Below, piece by piece: positions 36,733 through 47,860 of a DNA stretch of 64,000 nucleotides. The stretch is from assembly GCA_035235625.1 (NCBI GenBank), contig CP141142.1, positions 33,428,995-33,492,994 of the forward strand. The letters are read 5' to 3'. Numbering within the stretch: the stretch's first letter is position 1; the number at the start of each line of letters is the position of its first letter. The position numbers and the translations under genes are program-made. Under the pieces are notes generated by a model that saw only the letters and a program-made list of their open reading frames with translations, had not been told where the DNA came from and did no database searches. Source of the stretch: Saururus chinensis. Taxonomy: Eukaryota > Streptophyta > Magnoliopsida > Piperales > Saururaceae.

Positions 36733-38002
36733 TTTAATATCCGTCTAATCAACCTACCGGATCACCATATTGTCCCCACTCTGATTATTTAATGAAGATA
36801 AAGACTACGATTTATTACCTCTTTTGAGCATAAATTTATTTATGTAGTTGGAAAAAACCTAATATCTATGTGTTATTAATGATTAAACTACCAAATGTGA
36901 AAGTTCACATAAGGATTTTTATGTGGAAAACCCTAAATAGGGTAAATAACTAAGATAGCTTTTCTCTAGGCTAAATCATTGCACTACTAGTAAGCAAGAC
37001 ATTTTTACAAGACTCTAAGAACAACTACTAACTTCTAGAGACTACGACATAAGTAAAACTCTTTTATCTGTTCAGATCGCTTCCTTTTATTGTTGGCCTT
37101 CAAGTTTCCCTTAAACCACCCTTAAAGTTTTTCTCCCCGTGTTCAATCTTCGTTTTCTTTTATCTCTTTAATCAAAACTCCTTTTTTATTATTGATTCAC
37201 CTTGAGTATTCTTCAATCCTCATTGATTAAGAATATATTGTTCCTCCTTATGCTCTTGTGTGTGAAAAAGTAATTGTATGTCACTCTTTTTAATATCTCT
37301 CACCCATGAGATTTTCTCTCAAAAACTATAGTGTTTTAAGAAAAATTTAAGCTAGGGTTTCTCCCTTTTTCTTCTCTCAGATAACGATTTTTCTTTTTTC
37401 AAATTCTTCAATTCTAGGCCTTTTATAAATCCTTAAGTCGATTATGGTTAAAGGAACTGTAGATGAAAATGATTCTATTTCGGAAACCTAAACTAGGTAA
37501 CTAAAGCAACAAGTGATCGATCGTTTCACCTAGGCAATCGATAGTTTAGTAGTTTAGTTTGAACAAAACAACAAAGTGATTGACGTTTTGACAAAATGAT
37601 CGATGGGTCTTTGCCTTGGGCTAAAATATGAAAAACATTCACCAAAAAATCAATCTCTACAAACACTATGTTCAAAAGCGATCGATCCCTTATGAACACT
37701 TTTCATGATTTTTACCTATTTTTCCTAAAACCTCCAAAATCTCTTTTAACAATTATGTATACTTAATTCTAATTGATTTATGTTTGTGAGTGTCTGTATA
37801 ATACCTTCAAACTTCTGACACTCAATGTAGTCTTTAACCTTGAGCTTTAGAATGCATCCACTCCTATTTTTTAAGTCCTTTAATTCCAAACTGACTTAAC
37901 TATAACACTAATCTAATTAAATTTTATGACTAACATTGTAAATGAAGTTTTGATCATCAAAATAAGTCAATTACAATATATATGCCCTCATATGTTTTAA
38001 TA
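36733..38002 (-). mobile_element. 5' LTR of the copia element
   Basis: Pairs with 31357-32650. On the minus strand it is followed by 'TTAATTGGTAGCTGA', probably a decayed TGGTATCAGAGC primer site. Confidence 0.7.
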
Positions 38003-38330
38003 TTGAGCAAGAGACTTCAAATTTTCATAAGCAACAGGGTCACAATAACAATAGACAAAGTAATAACGGGTAGCAAAACTAGAAGAGTAGAATATTAAAA
38101 AGGAGAATAACTTTGCAAATAATGTTGGAGAGAACAATAGTGGGGTTGGAGATGGAGGGATTGACTTTACAACTCAACATACCCCACTAGTTTGTCCAAG
38201 GTGCCATAAAGTGCATGGCTCTCATCAATTCAAAGATGGTTCATATGTTGGTCTGTTTCAAGTGTGGGAAGACTGAACACATTAGGAGGGAATGTCTTTG
38301 AATCAAAATAACAGTGGAGATATGGCTCAG
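38003..38330 (+). pseudogene. gag: Gypsy gag C-terminus with zinc knuckle remnant
   Basis: Directly after the copia element the text resumes with 'NFHKQQGHNNN', an Asn/Gly-rich linker, then 'CPRCHKVHGSHQFKDGS' and 'VCFKCGKTEHIRRECL'-like sequence split over two frames. The second half carries the CCHC-type nucleic-acid-binding knuckle (Cys-x2-Cys-x4-His-x4-Cys). It belongs to the same gag as 29232-31356. Confidence 0.65.
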
Positions 38331-38640
38331 AAGGAAGAACTTAAGTATGATGTAGGACCTAGACTAGCAGTTAACTAGATGTAGCGGGCTAATTTTGAAT
38401 TAGAGGAGGAATGTGACTCAAAGTCGATTGCAACAAATCGTCTACGAGGAAGATTTACCCATTTGAAATTATTGAGAAGATTAACCCTAATGTTTACTGT
38501 CTCAAGCTACCTAGCCACATGTACATTAGACCTATTCAACATCAACCATCTTATTCCTTATCTTGGTGATTCTTCAAAGGATGAGTAACTAAATTTGAGG
38601 GCGAATTCTTTCAAACCCGAGGAAGTTGATACAATATGAA
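38331..38640 (+). pseudogene. pol: Gypsy pol C-terminus after a large deletion
   Basis: 'FEIIEKINPNVYCLKLPSH' followed by 'HLIPYLGDSSKDE' and 'NLRANSFKPEEVDT' matches the C-terminal end of plant gypsy integrase (the 'PF.IL.KI..NAY...LP' block and the closing acidic tail). Protease, RT, RNase H and the integrase core, normally ~3.5 kb, are missing between the zinc knuckle and this segment. Frameshifts are present. Confidence 0.6.
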
Positions 38641-39180
38641 CTAGCCTATAGTACATGGAGCATGGGACGAGGTTCACGGGTGACATAGGACCCCTGGTGG
38701 CACAGAGACATTATTGTGCGTGACACCTTGATTGTGTTTGATGGAGTTGGGAGTACATATGATAGTCTTATTTTATTAGTGGTCTTTATATGATAGTGTT
38801 TTGACCATCTAGGAGTTTATTTTTTGTAGTATCTTATTTATCTATGACTCTAGTAGTTTATTTGAGTAGTGCTTCTTTAAGATAGGATTCTTTATTGGTA
38901 GGACTCTCTATAAGTGTATAATTATTTGTAATAAGTAGATTGAACTCTAGGTGTTTTACCCCTATGCAACTGGGTCTCTATAATACCTTGACACCAAGTT
39001 TGGTGGAGGATTGTTGTTTATTATTTTTGCTACTCAATTGAAGAAGAAATTATAGCGTTTCTCCAATTTTTTTCCCTCTATATGTAATATCATTTGTATA
39101 ATTTACGAGATAAGAAGGTTTTGTACATGTGTTGGAGGATTCATCCAATATATCTAATTCACCCCTGTATTAGTTGAAGC
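38641..39180 (+). other. Gypsy 3' untranslated remnant / spacer
   Basis: Non-coding T-rich sequence following the pol end. No LTR matching 26497-29231 is found here, so the 3' LTR is missing. A 15-bp direct repeat CTATAAACTTTTTAA sits at the right edge (39200-39232). Confidence 0.4.
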
Positions 39181-39888
39181 TACGGAGGAGGTAAGAGGGC
39201 TATAAACTTTTTAAGGCTATAAACTTTTTAAAGCCTTAAAGGTGCTGTAGTGCCACCTAAATGAAAGAAATATAGAACCACATGGTCCCCACTTGAAAAG
39301 AACTGATGATGTTCAATTGTCCAAGGGGGTCCACGGCCAACCTAGTCCCAACTAGCTCTGTCCCTACTGATGGCAACGCGATGCCTGCTATGAATAAATG
39401 ATTGCCTTCATCATTTTCATTTTGCTCCACGACAAACGCGGCTATGCTTTCTGTGAACAAAAGCGAGGAGTTGTACGTGATTATAGCCCATCGTCATAAA
39501 CGAACATGTATAGTACATGAGACAGTTTATACGCGTCACGGCAGCCTAGGCATTGTAGGCAGTTTAATTTTGATTTGACAGAAACATATTAATAAAAAGG
39601 TAAATGTGTAATTTAAACCCGCTTACCCCTAAGTCATATCATATATGCGTCATTGAATCTAAATCCCACTGCCCCCGAAAGGAACAAAAACTTTCCTCAA
39701 GCCCAGTGTTATGCGACAGCTTCACCCAATCAATCAACCACCCTGAAGGTTAGAGGAGAACAATGTCCAGAGACTCTGGCCCTCTTCTTATGGGAAGGTA
39801 TTATCATTTCCTCATCACAGGCAGTCAGCCCCATCCCATTTTATACACATGTAGTTTAACCAGTCTCTAAGTAGAATTTAACCATACA
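39181..39888 (+). promoter_or_regulatory. SDR promoter, copy C (joined to the reading frame)
   Basis: Homologous to 20705-21468 and 25671-26496. Unlike those it has no Tourist MITE (the empty site is around 39430, between 'TTTTGCTCCACGAC' and 'GGCTATGCT') and no LTR at its 3' end. A TATA-like TATACAC at 39842-39848 lies ~47 bp before the ATG at 39889. Confidence 0.7.
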
Positions 39889-39898
39889 ATGTCTCAGG

Positions 39899-40654
39899 TT
39901 GCAGGGGAAGGTGGCAATCATCACCGGAGCAGCAAGTGGAATCGGCGAGGCGAGTGCCCGCCTCTTTGCTGAGCACGGTGCGCACGTTGTGATGGCCGAC
40001 ATCCAAGACGAACCAGCCCTGGCCGTGGCGGCCTCCATAGGGCCCGATCGCTGCACGTACATGAGATGCGATGTCACCGATGAGGACCAGATCAAACACT
40101 TGGTCGACAGTACCATCGCCATCCACGGTCGAGTTGACATAGCCTTCTGTAACGCCGGTATAAAAAACCACGGCCAGGCAATACTCGACCTCGACTTGCA
40201 GGCCATGGACCGCCTCTTCGCGGTGAACGCCCGAGGCCCCGCAGCTCTCGTCAAGCACGCAGGCCGGGCCATGGTCGAGGGGAACATAAAGGGAAGCATC
40301 ATCTGCACGGCCAGTGCGGCCTCAGTTGTGGGCGGGTCCTCGGTGGACTACACCATGTCGAAGCACGCTGTGCTGGGTCTGATCCGGGCAGCATGCCGTG
40401 ACTTGGGCAAGCATGGGATTAGAGTCAATTGCTTGTCGCCGTATGCGGTAGCAACGCCTTTGCTGTGTGAGGCGTATGGGCGGGGGCCGGAGGAGGTGGA
40501 GAAGATGTTCTCAAGCCAGACGAGCTTGCAGGGGATTGTGTTGAAGGTAAAACACGTAGCTGATGCGGCCTTGTTCTTGGCTAGCGAGGAGTCAGCCTTC
40601 ATTAGTGGACATAATCTTGTGGTGGACGGGGGCTTTGTTAGTGTCAGATCTTAG
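39899..40654 (+). CDS. Short-chain dehydrogenase/reductase (secoisolariciresinol dehydrogenase/ABA2-type, SDR110C)
   Basis: A 251-codon single-exon frame of the classical SDR fold, an NAD(H)-dependent alcohol/ketone oxidoreductase of plant secondary metabolism. Visible motifs: cofactor loop TGAASGIG (residues 9-16), Asp34 in 'VVMADIQDE' that selects NAD, 'DVTDE' (58-62), 'CNAG' (84-87), 'VNARG' (109-113), Ser139 in 'CTASAAS', and the catalytic Tyr151-x3-Lys155 in 'YTMSKHAVLG'. Also present are 'IRVNCLSPYAVATPLL' (174-189) and the C-terminal 'FISGHNLVVDGGF'. Family members are ~260-280 residues, so it is almost full length. Odd: this frame has no ATG at its start. Residue 1 is TTG (39899), preceded in frame by TAG at 39872. 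The only nearby ATG (39889) is one base out of frame. Either a one-base frameshift has hit the start, a spliced upstream exon exists, or translation begins at Met32. The substrate cannot be told from sequence. Confidence 0.85.
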   Translation: MQGKVAIITGAASGIGEASARLFAEHGAHVVMADIQDEPALAVAASIGPDRCTYMRCDVTDEDQIKHLVDSTIAIHGRVDIAFCNAGIKNHGQAILDLDLQAMDRLFAVNARGPAALVKHAGRAMVEGNIKGSIICTASAASVVGGSSVDYTMSKHAVLGLIRAACRDLGKHGIRVNCLSPYAVATPLLCEAYGRGPEEVEKMFSSQTSLQGIVLKVKHVADAALFLASEESAFISGHNLVVDGGFVSVRS

Positions 40655-43600
40655 AATTTGGTAAGTATAATTCTAAGTAAAATGGCATTTCTAATTGTTT
40701 TTTTTTTATTTTGACAAGCGTGCATGGTAATTATTTCCTTGAGAGGGAGAGGTAGAACTAATGGAAGGACATTATGGCGTCCAGTTTCCTGTTTCCTGTT
40801 TCCAATATATTGTATCTTGGGTTGTCTCTGTGGATAGGTTCATTGGTTTTGCCATCGTTCACCTTTCTTTTAGTATACCTTGGAAATCTACTTTAGCAGC
40901 GTTTTTTCAGTTTTAGCATTGCAACGCTGCTATTTCCTACAATATTGTTTGAGTACCCCAATATTGTTTATTATTTTATATAGAATAGACAATATTTTTT
41001 TATCTGAGCTTAAAGACATGGACTACAATTTTTGTCTATGCTAATTTATAGTTGTGTGTCGGTAGACGTCCGTTCTACCACTTTTAACCGAATATTGTTT
41101 TAGACTATTAGTTAATAAATATATTCATTAATTACAGTCCCTCTCCTCAATCAGACCGTTCGGAACGGACCATCACTTATTCACTCGATCACTCGTCTCC
41201 CCATAATCGCTAATTGCCATTTTCCCTCGTCCGTGGCCCTGCCTTCCCCTTCAATTGACTGCTGGCTAGCGGGTAGCAGCGATGGCCGACGACGAGAAAG
41301 ACAAAGCTTCCATCGACTCTTAGCCCTCTCCTCAATCCTCCACGCCGTATGCCAGCCACTGCTCCGATTCGGATTTCCCATCGCTTTAACTCTCCGCGGC
41401 AAAGAAAGACAGAAGCTTCCATCGATTGGTGGAGTGGTAGGCCGCCGACGGGCGACGGGTTCTCACATTTTGAGATTCAATGAAGAATTGTTCTTTATAT
41501 ATCTTTTCTCACCAATTATCTTCATTGTAGGGTTAGATATCTCCAATTCGTTAGTGATATAAGAATTTGTCCTGCTTCTGTTCAATCACTCAAGTTCAAG
41601 AGATTGCTTCCTTATAGCCTTCAAATTACACTTTATTTCCCAATTATTTGTTTTTAACTTGAAGTCATTGACTTCTATTTAATTTAGGTTTCAGGTTAAG
41701 AAGAAAGAGTGCTTCTGTTCAATCACTCAAGTTCAAGAGATTACTTCTTTCTATTATAGTCTTCAAATGACACTTTGTTTTCCAATTATTTGTTTTTAAT
41801 TTGAAGTCATGAACATCTATTCAATTTAGGTTTCAGGTTAAGAAGAAACAGTTCTTCCGCAATTTTCTAACAATAGTGTCCTTTGGCATTGTGGTTTATA
41901 AAACCCGTACAATATTATAAAACCCGTACAATATTATGTTTGACAAAAAGTAGCTAACAATTAATAGTATCCGAAGGTGTAAGTGTATGTTTATATAAAA
42001 TTAGGAGGTGTAAATATAGATTACCCAAAGAAGCAATGTTATACAAGAATCTACTATAGAGAGCTGAGCAAACTAGGTAACGTCGGCCTTGCCTTGGGCT
42101 TAACCTTAGCCATGATTAATTTCTTCATGCCCTAGCCCGCCCTTAATTCTAAGTGCACGTCCTAGCCAAACCTACTTGTAGGCTAGGCCCAACATTGACA
42201 TAGTTGTCATTAATTTGAACATGTTATGCAAAAGAGTCCTTGATATTTAAGATTGATGACACATATACTAGTGCATATTAGGGTTAGTATTAATTACTTA
42301 CTTTAATGTGTGAATGTATCTAATATTAATATTATGGATGAAGGGTTTTCATACGTAACTTATGTTATGCTCATTATCACTAAAGAACATGAAAAATACT
42401 TTTAAATAATAATTAGCGTGATATAATTATCTTTTTTACTTCTCTATACTGAAAAATGCTTTAGTGATGTAAAGATGTACACGCATAAACCTAATTCGTT
42501 AATTAACAGGCCTTTTTTTAAAATGATGATGAAGTAAGTTTATTATGTATGAAACCTAGGTTTAGCATTACTCCTTCATTTAAGTATTTAACTATTTAAC
42601 TATTCTCTACAAATAAAAAAGTTACTTAATTATGAAATGTGGTACGAAAAGGTGTACTTTTGTCTCGTAACTTTTAGTTTGAACTATCGCCACTTCTCTC
42701 TTCTCTTTCCTTTAGTACAATATAACTGGTGTTAAGTTTGTATAATTGAAGCAATTTCAACGCAATGAAATAGGAAACTTGCGAACAGTGGCCAGGCGGA
42801 GCCTACGAAATATTTGAATCCAGCTATATACAGGGTGTTGAGCATTTATTATTTTTTAGCTACAAATATGAGAACGACGTGGACGACTTAGGCTTTCCAA
42901 GACTGGGCGGTCCGCTGCTTTTTAGTTGTTCTTCTTCAAGAGGTCAGTGTCTTCCCAAGCCGGGTCACGCACCACGGGATAACGTGTTTTTTGGGTCAGT
43001 AAATGGCCATAAATTTCTTATTACACGACAACGTAAGAGAAAAGTTGGCACAATCAGGAGGAAGTCTGTTTTACGATCAGTGCTGAGCCGAGCATAAGAA
43101 ATATCTTAAAATGTATTTATTTTTAAAATTAATGATATATATATATATATATTAATATAAATTAATATTAATATTATTAATATTAATATATACTAACACG
43201 TGCGTCGTCGATTTTAAAAATAGACATCCTCACACGTATAAGATCGAGATTATTTATAATAGGGCTCACCCTTCACATCGAGCCCATAATCTATGTTGGG
43301 CCTCATCTTCGGAGGTGTAGGCTCGGCCTCCAAATGGCCCTACCCATGCCCAATATAGGACCTGGCCCGGCCCTTTGTCATCAATACGCTAGGCCAGGCT
43401 ATGGGCTCTACAGTTGGTTATTGTTTTGAACATGAGTCAACTCAAGCTACCGGGCAAGTTATTTTGGTTAAAAATAAATAAAATATGAAAGGTGATATGA
43501 CAACTATATGGTACGCTAATCACCCTTTCCATGGCTTTATGATCACCACTTAGCTAACATATTTTTAATATGCCAGGGGGAGTTTGTAAAATTGAAACAA

Positions 43601-44949
43601 TTTGAAAGCGAAGAAATAGGAAATGTGAGGAACAGTGGGTCAGGTTGAGCCGATTAGCTTTTTGTCTATTGGCCCGAGCCTTACTGCTTTTAAGATGGGT
43701 CGTGAATTTTCAAGCCCGGCCTGTCTACGGGCTTTGTATTATTAGGCATTAATTTGCTCTCAGTAGGTTCGAGGTGTCGGTTTAAAGACGGCTACAAACC
43801 TAAGTAAATACAATGCCTCTTCAAAATTATACTTAAGAATAAGAATATGTATTTTACCCTTTTTAATTGTTGCAAAAAATAAAGTGATTTTGATATAAAG
43901 CACTAAAATCCTATCAGCCTAGAGAATGTGAAAAGTAATCAAAGCACGACACAAAAGATCCTCGAGAAAAACTATAAGACATTATATCCAGACTAAGATA
44001 TGCACTATGTAAATAAAATATAGAGTTACTAGCTTATAACGAAAGAGTCATTTTCTTACCTCGATTGGTCTTTATACCACTCTAAACTTTTATTACCACC
44101 CCGATAATTTACTTGCATCAACTTTTGTTTTTTTTCCTTGTTTACTTTGAATAATCCTGATCTTCAATGAAGATCTATTAGGCTAAATGATCTTCCCTTT
44201 ATTGATATTTTCAATAACTCTTTAAATATGAGATTTAAAAGATTGTTTATGTAACGATATGAATTTTAAATAAACTTAAAAGTTGGAAACCCATCAATTT
44301 ATAATAAAAATGGGTCAAGGTCAACTTTGTACAAATGAGAAACTATTAAATAATTTATGTAAGTACATAATTTCAAAAGAAGGCAAAAAATGCCACATAC
44401 ATCAAGTTAGCATAAATATACAGTTTAAACAAAAAGAGACTAGACAAATATTGCGAGCACATGCTCTTAATTTTTCCACATATTGTTCCACTAATGCACC
44501 AAACTTGTGTTTACAACTGTAGCATCTGGGGGTGGATGTGTATAAAGTTTTTATACCCAGTAGATAGTATAAAATTTTATTAACATGCCGCATGAAATTT
44601 TTTACAAATAAGAAGTACATATAAATCATATTTTAAATTGTTGACTTAAAAAATTGAAGTCAAATCTTTTGCAAAATTCATGGTAAAAACATATCATACA
44701 AAAAATGTTGCCAATGCTAAAATGACATACACCTATTCTCATGGGATGACAGACTCATAAGGAAAGCGATTTTCCTGTGATATACCCACAAATCTTGAGT
44801 GCATTATAAGCCTCATTAGGCAATACCTAAGAGTAATAATAACTTCGATAATTCTTGGTTTGTACACCAAAGAACTAGTATTTAAATTTAGGAATTTCAA
44901 ATAATCAGAAATAATTAGACAATATTTGAATATTCGTACTTTGACAAAA
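40655..44949. other. Intergenic, no supported gene
   Basis: Mixed AT-rich sequence. At 41130-41560 a GC-richer stretch holds a 109-codon frame (41233-41562) without a recognisable family; an ATG at 41282 opens a 13-codon frame. A 71-bp segment near 42730-42800 recurs near 43583-43655 ('CAATTT.AA.GC.A.GAAATAGGAAA'). Short AT and ATTAAT tracts lie at 43130-43195. Confidence 0.5.
41574..41852 (+). repeat. Tandem duplication, 137-bp unit, two copies
   Basis: 'GCTTCTGTTCAATCACTCAA' starts both units (41574 and 41711). Each ends in 'TTTCAGGTTAAGAAGAAA'. Similarity is about 90 per cent by eye. Confidence 0.9.
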
Positions 44950-45559
44950 CACTACAAAAAAATGCACTATTAGCGACGCTTGTAAGCATTGTTAATAATG
45001 GACTAAGCATCGCTAATGACTATTAGCGACGTTTAAAAAGCATTGCTAAAAATATTGATAATATCCCGTTGCAACTGCTCATTAGCGACGCTTAAGGAAT
45101 AGCATCGCTAACAGGTAATATTAGCGACATTTTATTTTTTTTGTCGCTAATAATAATTTATTAGTGATGCTTTTCTAAGCGTCGCTAATAAATACTTATT
45201 AGCAATGTTTTCTGCAAAATGTCGCTAATAATGTATTATTAGCGACGTTTATGGAAACGTAGCTAATATTTTAATATATTATTAAAAAAGCAAAAAAACA
45301 TTAGCAACATTTTTTATATGTTGCTAAAAAGTTTTAGCGACGTTTTGAAAAACGTTGCTAATAAGAATTAAAAGACAGAAATTAAAGTAAGCGTCGCTAA
45401 AAACCATTATTACCGACGCTATAAAGACCGTCACTAATAATGTATTTTTTCTAAACAAACAAAAAAAATAGATATTGGTGACTCTTATGAAAGCATCACT
45501 AAAAACAAAAAAATAAAAAATTGTAAACTCATTGGGTCATTAAATACCTACCGATACAG

Positions 45560-46020
45560 GTTAGTGAAGACCGGTGCGACACGGGTGAGTGATGACCCGC
45601 ACCCGCATGGGTCAGTGGTGACCTGCAAAAGTGGGTTGTGTGGGTCGTCGCGGTGGCAGCAGAGAAGAGTGGGGCAGAGGCTCAGAAGTGGGAGGGAGGA
45701 GCTGAGTGGACGGGAGGAGGGGAAGGAGTGGGGCAGGAGAAACTGGGGAGGGAGGGGGTGCGGTCACCGGAGACCTGGTCTCGAGGAGGCGGTCACAGGG
45801 GGCGGTGATCGGCAGGTGGTTGCAAGGGGGCAATCGGCAGGGGTCTGTGAGATAGGAGAGGGGAACCAAGGAGAGAGGGAGGGGAGCGGCTGCCGGGGGA
45901 CTGTTCTCCAGGGAACAATCAGCGGGTGGCGGTCACCAGGGGGAGATCTCCGGGGCCCAGTGGTTGCTGACTGTGGTTAGCGGCCGATGAGGGTGTCAGG
46001 GGGATTTGTAGGAGTATATG
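45560..46020. other. GC-rich internal segment of the CACTA element
   Basis: A G-rich, low-complexity stretch with a 138-codon plus frame (45564-45980) rich in Gly, Arg and Trp. It has no family resemblance. It could be captured host sequence or a G-rich repeat. I do not call it a gene. Confidence 0.35.
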
Positions 46021-46079
46021 GGCGAAATTTTGCCCTCGTAAAGGTTTTTACGACGCTTCTAGTGGAAGCATCACAAAAA

Positions 46080-46480
46080 GGAGGAAAGCGAGGGGGAAAA
46101 AAGAGGAGAGGGAGGGAGGGAGGAGAGAGAAAGGAGGAGAGAGAGAAAAGAGGAGAGAGGGAGTGAGGAGAGAGATAAAATAGAAGAGAGAGAGGGGAGG
46201 AGAGAGATAGAGATAGAGAGAGACGGTGAGAGGGAAGAGAGAGACATGGAGGAGAGGAGAGAGAAAATAGAAGAGAGAGAGGGAGTGAGGAGAGAGAAAA
46301 GAGAAAAGAGGAGAGAGAGAGGGAGTGAGGAGAGAGAAAAGAGGAGAGACAGAGAGGGAGTGAGGAGAGAGAGAAAATAGAAAAGAGAGAGGGGGGAGGA
46401 GAGAGAGGGAAGAGAATGAGAGAGAGGGAGGAGAGAAGAGAGAAAATAAAAGAGAGAGGGTGGGAAGAGAGAGAAAATAA
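46080..46480 (+). repeat. (GA)-rich polypurine block
   Basis: About 400 bp of GAGAGGGAG-type purines on the plus strand. It creates spurious Ser/Leu/Pro-rich frames on the minus strand. Confidence 0.9.
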
Positions 46481-46939
46481 GACTTCAAAATTTTATTTTA
46501 ATAGAAATAAAGCTATTAGTGACGCTCGAGAATGAGAGTCAATAGTGGTAATATATTGGCGACGCTTGGGAATTAGTGTCGTAATAACATATTCTATGAG
46601 CGTTGCTACAAGATTTAGGCTTTTTTTAAAAATAAGATATTAGCGATGCTCGTAATAAAGCGTCGCTAATAGTAAATGTATTTGCGATGCTAAATCTTTC
46701 GTGTTGCTATTACTTATACTATTAGCGACGCTCTACACTGAGCATCGCTAATTGATTTAATTATTAAAAAAAAACGATTGCTATAAGCAACGCTTGGCGC
46801 AAGCGTCGCTAATAGTGCATGTTATTGCGAGGCATAATAGTTAGTGTCGCAATTTCTTCTTCTATTAGCTATGCTTGTTTATGTGCTTCGCTAATAGGTC
46901 AATTTTTTTTCAAAAAAATAGCACAATATGTTTATAGAA

Positions 46940-47240
46940 AATACGCTCTCTCTCTCCTCCCCCTCTCTCTCCACCCTCCCTCTTTCTCCACCCTCCCTCT
47001 TTCTCCACCCTCCCTCTCTCTCCTCCCTCTCTCTCTCCTCCCTCTTCCTCTCTCCCTCTCTCTCTCCTCCCTCACTCTCTCTCCTCTCCTCCCTCCCTCT
47101 CTCCACCCTCCCTCTCTCTCTATCTCCCCTTCTCTCCACCCTCTCTCTCTCTCTCCCTCTCTTTCTCTCCTCCATCTCTCCTCACTCACTCTCTCCTCTT
47201 TCCTCCCTCTCTCACTCTCTCCTCCCTCTCCCTCTCTCTT
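46940..47240 (+). repeat. (CT)-rich polypyrimidine block
   Basis: About 300 bp of CTCTCTCC-type pyrimidines, inverse in sense to 46080-46480. The two could pair as a long imperfect stem within one transcript. Confidence 0.9.
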
Positions 47241-47679
47241 AGGTTATTAGCGACATAGTAATATGCGTCGCTAATACTAGGGGTAGTAGCGACGTATAGT
47301 AATATACATCGCTAATACTAGGGGTAGTAGTGACCTATATTTCTATACATTGCTAATACTTGGAGGTATTAGCGACGTATATTGCTAAACGTTGCTAATA
47401 ATATTTATTTTATTTTTTATTTTTAAAATATAAAAATAATTAATCTCCTTCTCTTCTCTCCTCTCTCTAGACACTATCTCTCATCTAATTTTAATTTTTT
47501 ATTTTTAAAAATAAATAAATAAATAAAATAAAATAAATACTATTAGCGACATATAGAAATATATGTCGCTAATAGTGTATGTATTAGCGACATATATTTC
47601 TATACATTGCTAATAGTATTTATTTTATTTTTTATGTTTAAAATATAATAATTTAAAAATTAAAAAATAATTAATCTCC

Positions 47680-47860
47680 CTCTCTCTCCCCTCTCTATCT
47701 CTCCCTCTCCTCTCTCTCTCCTCTCTCCTCTCTCTCCCTCTCCTCTCTCTCTCCCTCTCCTCTCTTTCCCTCTCCTCTCTCTCCTCTCCTCTCTCTCTCC
47801 TCTCTCTCTCCCTCTCCTCTCCCTCTCCTCTCTCTCTCCCTCTCCTCTCTCTCTACACAC
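47680..47860 (+). repeat. Second (CT)-rich block
   Basis: About 180 bp of CTCTCTCTCC-type sequence. A shorter one (47440-47475) precedes it. Each is followed by 'ACACTATCTCTC' and A/T-rich text, so this part of the element is itself duplicated. Confidence 0.85.

Larger units (their letters stand above)
31357..38002 (-). mobile_element. SIRE/Maximus-like copia element, internally deleted
   Basis: Two LTRs of the same family and orientation (31357-32650 and 36733-38002) bound a 4.1-kb interior. The target duplication is (A/T)TGAG (31352-31356 and 38003-38007), and gag of the gypsy element continues in frame across it. On the minus strand the tract 'AAAGAAGGAGATTTTTAGAAC' bordering the left LTR corresponds to the PPT/LTR junction of this lineage. 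Gag-type sequence is present near the right LTR. No RT, RNase H or integrase motif was found, so the element is defective. Confidence 0.7.

Noticed and set aside
39856-40602. Three open frames antisense to the SDR
   Set aside because: Shadows of the GC-rich SDR coding region. The plus frame has all the SDR motifs.
46048-47860. Long Ser/Leu/Pro-rich and Arg/Glu-rich open frames
   Set aside because: They are translations of GA/CT simple repeats inside the CACTA element, open on both strands and in several frames.
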